A DNA stretch of 51,874 nt from Nonomuraea aridisoli (GTDB lineage Bacteria > Actinomycetota > Actinomycetes > Streptosporangiales > Streptosporangiaceae), in contig NZ_POUD01000027.1 in NCBI RefSeq assembly GCF_003236395.1, forward strand, positions 1-51,874, given 5' to 3'. The position numbers and the translations under genes were made by a program. Every line of letters starts with the position of its first letter. The stretch's first letter is position 1. Positions 20,162-27,910 of the stretch are shown here, piece after piece. The notes under the pieces are model-generated. The model was not told the origin of the DNA. It ran no database searches and saw only the letters and a list, made by a program, of their open reading frames with translations.

Positions 20162-20962
20162 TCATAGCCAGGCCCTTAGTTCCCACAGCAGCGGGAAGTA
20201 GTGCAGGCGTGTCCTGTCGCGCAGGTATGGGGCACCCGTCGAGCCGCCGGTGCCCGATTTGGTGCCGATCTGGCGTTCGACCATCTGGACGTGACGCATC
20301 CGCCACAACGCGGCGGTCTCATCGTGCGTCAGCAGGTCTTCGGCCAGTTGCCACAGGTCGTCGTACGACCTGCGGTCTCTCGCCACGGTCAGCAGCGAGC
20401 CCATGATCTCCTCGTCGGAGACCGGCAGGCCGCGCCCGGAGAGCGCGGCGAGATAGGCGTCCCACAGCGTCGGCTCGTCGAGCCTGCGGCGCAGCCGGGC
20501 GAGCTCGTCCGTGCCGGCGTGCCGGAAGCTGCCGAGGTAGCGCTCGTCCTTGAGCCCCGACAGGAACTCCAGCTCGCGGAACTGCACCGACTGGAAGCCG
20601 CTGGCGGGCGAGAGCTTGCTGCGGAAGGCGAGGAAGTCCTGAGGCGTCATCGTCTCCAGGACCTCGACCTGCTCGACCAGCACCCGCTCGGCCGCGTGCA
20701 CGCGCCGGAACAGGTGACGGGTCCGCCACAGCTCGCCGGCGAACATCGCGTCGCGGGCCGACTCCAGCTCGTGCAGCAGCAGCTTGAACCAGAGCTCGTA
20801 GACCTGGTGGACGGTGATGAAGAGCAGCTCGTCGGGCGCCTCGGACTGCGGGCGCTGCTGGTCGAGGAGCTCGGGCAGCCGGAGATACCCGCCGTAGGAC
20901 AGCCGGCCGCCTTCCTCGCCGAAACTCCGAGGAGGGCGGGGCGCATCACCGGTGACGCCCAC
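20162..20962 (-). CDS. kynA: Tryptophan 2,3-dioxygenase
   Basis: This 266-residue protein starts at GTG 20962, with GGGGGAGG 6 nt upstream. A GTG at 21010 is possible but poorly supported. It is a heme enzyme that opens the indole ring of L-tryptophan to N-formylkynurenine, the first step of tryptophan breakdown. Family stretches include SYGGYLRLPELLDQQRP, LLFITVHQVYELWFKLLLHE, FRSKLSPASGFQSVQFRE, and MRHVQMVERQIG with the heme-ligand His. It ends with YFPLLWELRAWL. No kynurenine formamidase or kynureninase lies nearby. Pairing with glutamate dehydrogenase suggests amino-acid catabolism. Confidence 0.96.
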   Translation of the reverse strand: MGVTGDAPRPPRSFGEEGGRLSYGGYLRLPELLDQQRPQSEAPDELLFITVHQVYELWFKLLLHELESARDAMFAGELWRTRHLFRRVHAAERVLVEQVEVLETMTPQDFLAFRSKLSPASGFQSVQFRELEFLSGLKDERYLGSFRHAGTDELARLRRRLDEPTLWDAYLAALSGRGLPVSDEEIMGSLLTVARDRRSYDDLWQLAEDLLTHDETAALWRMRHVQMVERQIGTKSGTGGSTGAPYLRDRTRLHYFPLLWELRAWL

Positions 20963-21043
20963 CGAACACCTCCCCCTGACCACCCGGTCGCGCGGAACCG
21001 GGTGCGACACCTTGACGTTCCGATACCACCCGAAAAGGACAAA

Positions 21044-21066
21044 GACGTCAATGTGACATTGACATC
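21044..21066. repeat. 11-bp inverted repeat at the anti-sigma 3' end
   Basis: GACGTCAATGT (21044-21054) and ACATTGACATC (21056-21066) are inverted copies with one mismatch and a 1-nt centre. They overlap the last codons of the anti-sigma gene. The short centre favours a protein-binding palindrome over an RNA hairpin; a role is not established. Confidence 0.45.
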
Positions 21067-21245
21067 GGTGGATCGTCGTCGGAAGTGGAGGAGGCGTGCC
21101 TCAGCTCGTCGAGCTGATCGGGCAGCTCGGCGAGCTCGACCAGCTCGGCCTGGCATCGCTCGCACGTGTCGAGGTGGCGTTCGAAGGCCTCGTGCTCGTC
21201 CTCGTCGAGGACGCCGAGGACATAGGCGGCCACCTCGTCATGCAT
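21048..21245 (-). CDS. Short zinc-finger anti-sigma factor
   Basis: This 65-residue protein has its ATG overlapping the sigma factor stop by 1 nt (TGATG). The N-terminal helix MHDEVAAYVLGVLDEDEHEAF leads into FERHLDTCERCQAEL, the HxxxCxxC zinc site of the ZAS anti-sigma fold that clamps ECF sigma factors. The C-terminus is a short acidic tail with no membrane helix or extracellular domain, so it must sense a cytoplasmic signal, perhaps through its thiols as RsrA does. It probably holds the 21245-21799 sigma factor inactive. At 65 residues it is smaller than most ZAS proteins. Confidence 0.85.
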   Translation of the reverse strand: MHDEVAAYVLGVLDEDEHEAFERHLDTCERCQAELVELAELPDQLDELRHASSTSDDDPPMSMSH

Positions 21246-21799
21246 CAGCCGGCTACCCCCTTGTCCCGCAGCAGCTCACGGAGAGCCCGGATGCCGTAGT
21301 AGAGCCGGGACTTCACCGTGCCCGGCGGGATCCCCAGAATCTCCGCCGCCTCGCTTATCGTACGGTCTCGGAGGTAGGTCTGCTCAATCACTTCGCGGTG
21401 TTCTTCGGACAGGGAACGGAGAGCGTCCGCGACGACCATCGCCGACAGAGCGCGCTCCGAACCATCGGGTACCGACATCATGTCGGCTTCGGGGGGCTCG
21501 ACCTCCTGCGGCCGAGCACTCCTGCGCCGACGTCCATCAATCACGATGCGGCGGGCCACGGTGAGCAGCCACGCCCATATGAGGCTTGGTTCCCATTGCA
21601 GTCTTGCCGAGTTACGCCAGGCCCTGACGATCGTCTCCTGCACGACGTCTTCAGCCCACTGAAGGTCGTTACCTGTTGATTTGCGTACGTGGCGCAGCAG
21701 AGGGCCGCCGAACTCCTGGTAGAGCACCGCGATGCGGTGCTCGGCCTCGGCATCCGCACTCTCGAACCTGCCGTCGAGGTGACCTAGCACGGGGCACAT
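21245..21799 (-). CDS. ECF-type RNA polymerase sigma factor
   Basis: This 184-residue protein starts at ATG 21799, with GAAGG upstream. Region 2 is GPLLRHVRKSTGNDLQWAEDVVQETIVRAWRN. Region 4 is SLSEEHREVIEQTYLRDRTI then SEAAEILGIPPGTVKSRLYY, containing the -35-binding HTH. There is no region 3, as expected for the ECF group. The genes on its other side (21908-26664) carry a matching ECF promoter. The sigma gene itself has no TGAACC-type promoter on its strand, so simple autoregulation is not evident. Confidence 0.95.
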   Translation of the reverse strand: MCPVLGHLDGRFESADAEAEHRIAVLYQEFGGPLLRHVRKSTGNDLQWAEDVVQETIVRAWRNSARLQWEPSLIWAWLLTVARRIVIDGRRRRSARPQEVEPPEADMMSVPDGSERALSAMVVADALRSLSEEHREVIEQTYLRDRTISEAAEILGIPPGTVKSRLYYGIRALRELLRDKGVAG

Positions 21800-21811
21800 C
21801 TTTACACCTTC

Positions 21812-21840
21812 GTTATCTCGGTGGTAGCCACTCCGATAAC
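21812..21840. promoter_or_regulatory. Inverted repeat in the sigma factor leader
   Basis: GTTATC (21812-21817) and GATAAC (21835-21840) bracket GTGG-TAG-CCAC. The site is 13 nt upstream of the sigma ATG. It could be an operator or an mRNA hairpin near the ribosome site. Confidence 0.4.
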
Positions 21841-21872
21841 TCCAGTCATTTCTAACTATCTCCGGCCATAGC

Positions 21873-21900
21873 TGAACCTGGCCCGGGGACGCCGCGTACC
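21873..21900 (+). promoter_or_regulatory. ECF-type promoter for the redox operon
   Basis: TGAACC (21873-21878), a 16-nt spacer and CGTACC (21895-21900) match the -35/-10 pattern of ECF sigma factors such as mycobacterial SigL (TGAACC with CGT-type -10). The predicted start is about 21907-21908, at the ATG, so the transcript is probably leaderless. The divergent ECF sigma gene is the obvious candidate regulator. Confidence 0.65.
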
Positions 21901-21907
21901 TCCGATC

Positions 21908-22552
21908 ATGCACAGGCTTTTGCGCGGCGAGTTGTTCATGCTCGGCGGCTTCCTGGCCGCCGCCGCCGTGACGATCGCGCTGGTCATGCCACCGGCGATC
22001 GATCCCGCGGCCGCTCAGTGGACACAGACACCGTCGGGGCCGCTCACGGCCGCCGACCGCGATCTGCTCATCAAGGTGCGCCAGGCGGGCCTCTGGGAGA
22101 TGCCCGTCGGCGAGTACGCCAAGACCCGCGCCGAGTCCCAGCGCGTGAAGGAGGTCGGCGCGCTGATCATGAAAGAGCACATGGAGCTCGACCTGCTGAC
22201 CCGCCAGGTCGCCAAGAAGCTCGGCGTGGCCCTGCCCGACGAGCCCAACCCCGACCAGCAGCGCTGGATGGCCCAGCTGGCCGCGCAGAGCGGTCCCGCC
22301 TTCGACCGGGACTTCGCGAACCTGCTGCGCGCCGCGCACGGCAAGGTCTTCACCACCGTGGCCGCCGTACGGTCCGGGACCCGTAACGCGGAGATCAGGA
22401 AGTTCTCCGCGGAAGGCATCAACTACGTGATGCGCCACATGGCCTACCTGGAGTCCACCGGCCTGGTCGACCACACCCAGTTGCCCGAACCCCCGACCCC
22501 CTCACCCGCTCCACCCGTCGCGATGGCGGTCGATAAGAGGAGACACTCATGA
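21908..22552 (+). CDS. Exported DUF4142 protein
   Basis: This 214-residue protein has an N-terminal hydrophobic segment (about 10-30) ending PAAAQ, a signal peptide or anchor. The body (about 45-190) is a four-helix DUF4142 domain: LTAADRDLLIKVRQAGLWEM, VKEVGALIMKEHMELDLLT, FANLLRAAHGKVFTTVAAV and MRHMAYLEST. DUF4142 is ferritin-like in fold, and members are often periplasmic. No complete di-iron motif is claimed here. It is the first gene of the operon with the ECF promoter. Its stop overlaps the DUF1996 start (ATGA). Confidence 0.85.
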   Translation: MHRLLRGELFMLGGFLAAAAVTIALVMPPAIDPAAAQWTQTPSGPLTAADRDLLIKVRQAGLWEMPVGEYAKTRAESQRVKEVGALIMKEHMELDLLTRQVAKKLGVALPDEPNPDQQRWMAQLAAQSGPAFDRDFANLLRAAHGKVFTTVAAVRSGTRNAEIRKFSAEGINYVMRHMAYLESTGLVDHTQLPEPPTPSPAPPVAMAVDKRRHS

Positions 22553-24135
22553 GGAGATCCAGACGCATGGCCGCGGCCGTGTCCGCACTGGCCATGGCGG
22601 CCGGCGGGCTGGTGTCCGCGGCCGTCATCGGCGTAGGCCCGGCTCGTGCCGACATCTGCGATTCCCCCGGGGCCACCCGGTCACCTCAGCCACCTCAGGG
22701 ACAGCAGCCGGACCAGCAGGACCGGCAGCCGGACGGGCGCGATTCCGGCCGCGGCTCCGACCGGGACTCGAACAACGACTCCGCCCGGAACTTCGACAGG
22801 GACTTCGACAGGGACTTCGACAGGGACTTCGATCGGGACTCCGACAGGGACTTCGACAGAGACTCCGACCAGGACTTCGGCGCGCCCCAGGGCGGCGGGG
22901 TGGCGGTCGATCCGCGCCGGTCCCCCGACGGGCAGCCGACCGAGTCCCCCGACGGCCGGTTCCCCGAGCGCCAGGCCCCGGACGGCCAGGCGCCCGCCAC
23001 TCAGGCCCCCGACGGCCAGGCCCCTGACAGCCAGGCCCCTGACGGCCAGAACCCTGACGGCCAAGCTCCGGACGGCCAGAACCCCGACGGGCAGGCCCCC
23101 GAGGTCGAGGCCCCCGGCGACGCGCCCGGGGCCGACTCGCGCCGGCGCGGCGGCGGGAACCCGACGCCCGCGCCGAGCCCGTCCCCGACCCAGGACCCCG
23201 ACGGTGACGGCGACGGCGACGGCACTCCGCAGCCCTCGCCCACCGCGACCGGCGGCGCCGGCGACGAGTGCGCCATCGGCCCGTTCGCCGACGACTTCGT
23301 GGACATCCGCCAGGTCGCGCCGCGCCGCCTCGACGCCCGGATCGGCAGGAACGGCTCACGCGGCACGTTCGTCGCCCAGTGCGGCACCAACCAGAACGGT
23401 CACCACAACTCCGACAACTTCATCGTCGCCCCCGGCGTGAGCAACGGCGCGCACCACCTGCACGACTACGTGGGCAACCTGTCCACGGACGCGTTCTCCA
23501 CCGACGAGAGCCTGGAGGCGGCGGACACGACGTGCCGGCAGGGCGACAAGTCCACGTACTTCTGGCCGGTGCTCCGGGACCGCACGTCGGACGCGAACGC
23601 CGGCGACCCCGACGGCAACGTCGGCCGGATCCTGCGGCCCCGCGCCGTGCGACTGGAGTTCCGCGGCAACCCGGCCTCCGAGGTCGTCGCCATGCCGAGG
23701 TTCCTCAGGCTGATCACGGGAGACGCCAAGGCGGCGACGAACGGCGGCGCCGAGGCCCGCGCGGCCTGGACCTGCTCGGGATTCCAAAACCGTATATCTC
23801 CCGATAAATATCCGCTTTGCCCGCGCGGCAGTCAGGTGGTTCGTATTCTGGACTTCCCCAGCTGCTGGGACGGTCAGAACACCGACAGCGCCAACCACCG
23901 CACGCACGTGGTCTTCCCCGACCAGGGCGGTGCCTGCCCGCAGGGGACCAGGGCGATCCCGCAACTGCGCATGACCCTCACGTACTCCGTGCCGCAGGGC
24001 CGGTCGTACGCCCTGGACGCCTTCCCTGAGCAGAAGCACAACCCTGTGACCGACCACGGGGACTTCGCCAACGTGATGCCCGAACGACTCATGCAGACCG
24101 TCGTCTCGTGCATCAACCGGGGCCGCCGTTGCTGA
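22549..24135 (+). CDS. Secreted DUF1996 protein with long repetitive disordered region
   Basis: This 528-residue protein has a signal peptide (about 1-35, cleavage near ARA-D). Residues ~40-240 are disordered: a D-F/S-D-R repeat tract (about 81-112), an APDGQ/NPDGQ repeat tract (about 142-186), and a Pro/Asp-rich linker. The C-terminal ~290 residues are the DUF1996 domain, with NQNGHHNSDNFIVAPG, GAHHLHDYVGN, FPSCWDGQNTDSANHRTHVVFP and HGDFANVMPERL. The many conserved His and Cys suggest a metal site and disulfides. The biochemical function of DUF1996 is not known. Membership in an operon with heme- and NADH-dependent proteins hints at a secreted redox or metal enzyme. Confidence 0.85.
   Translation: MRRSRRMAAAVSALAMAAGGLVSAAVIGVGPARADICDSPGATRSPQPPQGQQPDQQDRQPDGRDSGRGSDRDSNNDSARNFDRDFDRDFDRDFDRDSDRDFDRDSDQDFGAPQGGGVAVDPRRSPDGQPTESPDGRFPERQAPDGQAPATQAPDGQAPDSQAPDGQNPDGQAPDGQNPDGQAPEVEAPGDAPGADSRRRGGGNPTPAPSPSPTQDPDGDGDGDGTPQPSPTATGGAGDECAIGPFADDFVDIRQVAPRRLDARIGRNGSRGTFVAQCGTNQNGHHNSDNFIVAPGVSNGAHHLHDYVGNLSTDAFSTDESLEAADTTCRQGDKSTYFWPVLRDRTSDANAGDPDGNVGRILRPRAVRLEFRGNPASEVVAMPRFLRLITGDAKAATNGGAEARAAWTCSGFQNRISPDKYPLCPRGSQVVRILDFPSCWDGQNTDSANHRTHVVFPDQGGACPQGTRAIPQLRMTLTYSVPQGRSYALDAFPEQKHNPVTDHGDFANVMPERLMQTVVSCINRGRRC
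22789..22884 (+). repeat. 12-bp tandem repeat, about 8 copies
   Basis: Units of GACTTCGACAGG and variants (GACTCCGACAGG, GACTTCGATCGG) encode D-F-D-R / D-S-D-R. The copies nearest the centre are identical, which suggests recent slippage. Copy number is likely to vary between strains. Confidence 0.85.
22972..23106 (+). repeat. 15-bp tandem repeat, about 9 copies
   Basis: Units of the type CAGGCCCCTGACGGC encode Q-A-P-D-G, alternating in places with Q-N-P-D-G. The units are more diverged than in the 12-bp tract. All keep the reading frame. Confidence 0.85.
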
Positions 24136-24194
24136 CCTGAGATCCGCGCCCAGCCTTCCGAGTCGCACCCTCACCCGACCTTGGAGGGAAATAG

Positions 24195-25004
24195 ATGCTC
24201 CACAGACGACGCCCCATGCACGCCCCCACGAAGCTGGACACCAGGAACGTCCGGCTGGGGGCGAGCGCCTCGATCACGGCCGTCCTGCTGTCGGTGTTCG
24301 CACTGACCAGGACGGAGCGTGGCATGGCGCTGCTCGGCCGAGGGGTCGGTTTCCTCGAGTACTACGCGGGCGTGTTCGCCCTGATGCTGCTGACCGCGAC
24401 CGTCGCGCTCGGCCTGCTCACCACCGAGCGCGTCTTCCTCTCTCCGGCCAACCGGATCAGGGCGCAGCTGGCCCACCGGGCCACCGCGTTCATCGGGCTG
24501 GCGTACCTGCTCACGCACATCGCCGTCATGATCGCCTTCGGGCACGTGCCGCCTGGCGCGGCGGTCGTGCCCGTCGCCGGGGTCTACGTCGGTCTCGGCG
24601 CGCTGGCCTTCGACCTGATGGTCGTGGCCGTGGTGACCGGAGTGCTCAGAGGACGGTTCGCGGTACGGAGCCGGCCGTGGATGTGGCGGATCATGCATTC
24701 CGCCGCGTACGTGGCCTGGCCCGTCGGGATCATGCACGGTCTGACCGCCGGGCGGCCGCCGGCGGGCTGGGTGGCCTGGTCGTACGTGGCCTGCATGGCG
24801 GCGGTCGGCTCCGCGCTGGTCGTGCGCGTGCTGGCCACGCTGCGCCGGCCGCCGGTCGTACCCGAGAAGGTCGAAGGACCCGCGGTGGCCTCGGCCACCC
24901 CCGTAGGGGTGCCGTCCGAGCGGCCCGCGAAGGCGCCCGTCGCGGCGGCGAGCGCGCCCGTGAGCCTCGCGGAGGCGCGGCGCAGGTTCCGGGAGGCCGG
25001 GTGA
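24195..25004 (+). CDS. Ferric reductase-like transmembrane heme protein
   Basis: This 269-residue protein starts at ATG 24195 after GGAGGG. It has six hydrophobic helices (about 20-42, 52-75, 88-112, 120-148, 160-182, 192-214). Helix 3 has H-x13-H (AHRATAFIGLAYLLTHIA) and helix 5 has H-x12-H (MHSAAYVAWPVGIMHG). These two His pairs are the bis-heme signature of the ferric reductase/NADPH oxidase membrane domain. The C-terminal ~50 residues are a disordered cytoplasmic tail. There is no fused FAD/NAD domain, so electrons must come from a separate protein, very likely the NuoF-ferredoxin fusion encoded next. It would carry electrons across the membrane to an extracellular acceptor. Confidence 0.85.
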   Translation: MLHRRRPMHAPTKLDTRNVRLGASASITAVLLSVFALTRTERGMALLGRGVGFLEYYAGVFALMLLTATVALGLLTTERVFLSPANRIRAQLAHRATAFIGLAYLLTHIAVMIAFGHVPPGAAVVPVAGVYVGLGALAFDLMVVAVVTGVLRGRFAVRSRPWMWRIMHSAAYVAWPVGIMHGLTAGRPPAGWVAWSYVACMAAVGSALVVRVLATLRRPPVVPEKVEGPAVASATPVGVPSERPAKAPVAAASAPVSLAEARRRFREAG

Positions 25005-25059
25005 CTCCCTCGCCACACCTCACCCGTTCCCCCGAGATCCGCACGCTCAAGGAGAATCC

Positions 25060-26664
25060 ATGATCCCGGCACGAGTGCCACGGGTCTTACGCATGGGTCC
25101 GGCCCGGCTGACCGCCGGGCTCGACCACTGCCGCCGACTCGACCTGCCCGCCCACCGCACCCTCCACGGCGTTGTCGAGCCGCGCGATCTGGGCGAGCTC
25201 ATCTCGTACGCCAACGAGGTGGACATGCGCGGGCGGGGCGGCGCCGCCTTCCCGTTCGCGCGCAAGCTCCGGGCGGTCGCCGACGCGACCGGCTCGGGCG
25301 GCGACTGCGTCGTGCTGGTCAACGGCGCCGAGGGCGAGCCGGCCAGCTCCAAGGACGCCATGCTGCTCACCCGCAACCCGCACCTCGTGCTCGACGGCGC
25401 GGTGCTGGCGGCCGAGGCGCTGGGCGCCCGCGAGGTGGTCGTGGCCACGGCCGGGGGCGAGGTCGCCGAGGCGTCCGTCGCCGCCGCCGTGGCCGAGCGG
25501 CGGGCCGCCAACGTCTCCGGCGGGGCCGAGAGCCGGGTGCCGATCCGGGTGGTCGGCATCAAGGAGCGGTTCATCTCCGGCGAGGGCGGCGCGCTCGTGC
25601 GCGCGGTCAACGGCGAGGAGGGCATCCCGCCGGGCAGGAAGAAGCGCGCCGCCGTCAGCGGCGTGGACGGCCTGCCGACCCTGCTGTCCAACACCGAGAC
25701 GTACGCGCAGTTCGCCCTGCTCGCCGAGTACGGCCCGGAGAAGTACGCCGAGGTCGGCACCAGCAAGGAGCCGGGCACGATCCTGCTCACGGTGAGCGGC
25801 GGCGCGGCCCAGGGCGCGGTCATCGAGACGCCCACGGGCACCCTGCTGGCCGACGTGCTCGCGTTGTGCGAGGCGGAGCCCGGCGACGGGGTGCTGGTCG
25901 GCGGGTACCACGGCGCCTGGTTGTCGGCCGAGACCGCCGGGACGGCGGTGATCTCCCGCGAGGGCATGAAGCTGGCCGGGGCCACGCTCGGGGCCGGGAT
26001 CATCGTGCCGCTCGGCGCGTCCACCTGCCCGCTGGGCGAGGCCGCGCGGGTGGCGTCGTACCTGGCGGGCGAGTCGGCGGGCCAGTGCGGCCCGTGCCGG
26101 CTCGGCCTGCCCGACGTGGCCAGGGCCGTGTGCGCCCTGGCCGAGGGCACGGGCTCGGTGGACGCCGTCCGCCGGGCCGTGCGCGTGGTCGAGCGGCGCG
26201 GGGCCTGCTTCCATCCGGACGGCACCGCCAAGTTCGTGTTGTCGGCGCTGGACGCGTTCGAGAGCGAGATCGCGCTCCACCTGGAGCACGGCTCCTGCGG
26301 CCGGCCCGTACGCGGGGTGCTGCCGATGCCCGAGCGCGAGGCCGAGCCCGACTACCGGCTGGAGGTCGACTGGTCCCGCTGCCAGGGGCACGGGCTGTGC
26401 GCGCATCTGCTGCCGGAGTTCGTCGAGCTGGACGACTACGGGTTCCCCTCGTTCCAGACGATCCCCGGCTGGATGGCCAAGGAGGCGCGGCGGGCGGTGG
26501 ACATGTGTCCCGCGCTGGCGCTGCGTCTCGCGCAGACCACCGGCGACGGCCCCAAGCCCGTCGGCTCGCCGCTGCGGCTGGTGAAGGACCTCAGGAAGGC
26601 CGGGGAGGGACTCACCCGGATGAGCGGCCTCCCCCGGATATCGCGGGCGGGCGGAACGGCGTAA
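25060..26664 (+). CDS. NuoF-like NADH dehydrogenase fused to a [3Fe-4S]-type ferredoxin
   Basis: This 534-residue protein starts at ATG 25060 with AAGGAG 5 nt upstream. Residues ~40-400 follow NuoF: the FMN site MRGRGGAAFPFARK, NGAEGEPASSKDAMLL, an ISGEGGALVRAVNGEEG NADH/FMN segment, the SLBB-like region, then ESAGQCGPCRLG. In NuoF that last motif is ESCGxCxPCR and ligates cluster N3; here the first Cys is Ala. The distal Cys (ACFHPDG) is kept. Residues ~435-500 are a ferredoxin domain with CQGHGLC (C-x5-C) and MCPALA, typical of single-cluster ferredoxins. This gives a soluble path NADH to FMN to FeS, suited to feed the heme protein encoded just upstream. No NuoE or NuoG lies nearby, so it is not complex I. 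Confidence 0.88.
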   Translation: MIPARVPRVLRMGPARLTAGLDHCRRLDLPAHRTLHGVVEPRDLGELISYANEVDMRGRGGAAFPFARKLRAVADATGSGGDCVVLVNGAEGEPASSKDAMLLTRNPHLVLDGAVLAAEALGAREVVVATAGGEVAEASVAAAVAERRAANVSGGAESRVPIRVVGIKERFISGEGGALVRAVNGEEGIPPGRKKRAAVSGVDGLPTLLSNTETYAQFALLAEYGPEKYAEVGTSKEPGTILLTVSGGAAQGAVIETPTGTLLADVLALCEAEPGDGVLVGGYHGAWLSAETAGTAVISREGMKLAGATLGAGIIVPLGASTCPLGEAARVASYLAGESAGQCGPCRLGLPDVARAVCALAEGTGSVDAVRRAVRVVERRGACFHPDGTAKFVLSALDAFESEIALHLEHGSCGRPVRGVLPMPEREAEPDYRLEVDWSRCQGHGLCAHLLPEFVELDDYGFPSFQTIPGWMAKEARRAVDMCPALALRLAQTTGDGPKPVGSPLRLVKDLRKAGEGLTRMSGLPRISRAGGTA

Positions 26665-26680
26665 TTCGAATTGCACGGAT

Positions 26681-27739
26681 TCAGCGGATTTTGCCGCGTA
26701 CGTACACGGGTTCTCCGATTTTCACTATTTGGTACAGGCGCTTGGACGTCGTCATCGGCAGGCGCACACAACCGTGGGAGGCCGGGTGGAGCGGGACCTT
26801 TCTCGAACCGTGCAGGGCGATGCCCCCGACGATGTAGAGCGAGTTGTACATCGCCCCCAGCGGCCCGGTCGTCCAGCCCGGCGCGCGGCGGTAGACGCGG
26901 AAGTCCCCCGTCGGCGTGACGGCGTTCCCGCAGTGGCCGTTCTGGCAGTACGGGACCTGGGCGCCGGACGAGATGTGCGAGAACAGGACCGGGCGGCGGT
27001 CGCGGTAGACGGTGAGCAACTGGGCGCTCAGGTTGACCTCCACCCGGTCGGCGGGGCCGCCCGACACCATCGGGCGCCTGCGCAGCGGGCGTTCGAGCGC
27101 CGACCACTCCCTCTGCTCGACGGCGCCCTTGACGGGGATCCGGCGGCTCTTCTGCAGCGCCCAGACGGCGAACTTCGTCTGCTCGTCGTACCGCCCGTTG
27201 ACGGGGCCGAAGTAGTAACCCCGGGCGTTCAGACGGCGCTGCAGCTTCACCACCTCCGCGCCCCGGTCGCCCGGGCGCAGGACGACCGGCTTGCGCTCGG
27301 CCTCTTCCTCCTCCGCCTCGGCGTCGTCCACAAGCTCGTGCTCGGCGGCGTCCGCGTCCTCGGCGGGCACGGGCGCCTCCGCCACGGGGCGTTCATCGTG
27401 TCCGGCCAACGGGCCTCGCCGGCCGTCCGCACGGGAGCGGTGCCCATCGATCGTGGGCAACGGACCCCGTCTCCCTTCGGAGACCGGCCACGGGCGGCGG
27501 CGTCTGTCGGCATCCGGACCGGGGCCGCGCCGGTCGTCGGCGTTCTTCGCGGTGCCACGCCGGCCGGGGGACCCCGGCCGGTCGTCGGGATGGGCGAGCC
27601 ATCCCGAGGTCGTCGCAGACTGCGCCTTCATGAGGGACGTACCGGCAAGCGTCCGGGCCTCACCCGGAACGGCGACAAAGGGGAGGCCACAGCCCACGCC
27701 GAGACCGATAACGGCAATTCTGCGAAAGTTTATCCTCAT
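26681..27739 (-). CDS. L,D-transpeptidase (YkuD) with peptidoglycan-binding domain
   Basis: This 352-residue protein has an N-terminal signal segment (about 8-28) and a long charged disordered linker (about 40-150, Arg-rich then Glu/Asp/Ala-rich). A PG_binding_1 domain follows (about 153-210, LRPGDRGAEVVKLQRRLNARGYY). The YkuD domain (about 225-352) has HGSRKVPLHPASHGCVRLPM, holding the catalytic His and Cys. It makes 3-3 cross-links in peptidoglycan or attaches proteins to it, outside the membrane. It converges on the redox operon with a 16-nt gap. No terminator is visible between them. Confidence 0.92.
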   Translation of the reverse strand: MRINFRRIAVIGLGVGCGLPFVAVPGEARTLAGTSLMKAQSATTSGWLAHPDDRPGSPGRRGTAKNADDRRGPGPDADRRRRPWPVSEGRRGPLPTIDGHRSRADGRRGPLAGHDERPVAEAPVPAEDADAAEHELVDDAEAEEEEAERKPVVLRPGDRGAEVVKLQRRLNARGYYFGPVNGRYDEQTKFAVWALQKSRRIPVKGAVEQREWSALERPLRRRPMVSGGPADRVEVNLSAQLLTVYRDRRPVLFSHISSGAQVPYCQNGHCGNAVTPTGDFRVYRRAPGWTTGPLGAMYNSLYIVGGIALHGSRKVPLHPASHGCVRLPMTTSKRLYQIVKIGEPVYVRGKIR

Positions 27740-27910
27740 AAATCAACGCCTACCCGGATCGCCGGAGAATCGATCTCATACACAGGTTTAGTCAAGCAAA
27801 GTCCCGGCTAATGAGCCGATCCTGCTAAATACGGGCATTTCGCTTTTATAGCGATGGTCGGCGAGAAATCAGTCGCGACTTCGCGAACCAGGCTGGCAGC
27901 ATGAGGTGTC

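Noticed and set aside
27740..27910. TTGACT upstream of the L,D-transpeptidase as a promoter
   Set aside because: No -10 at usable spacing was found, so no site is claimed.
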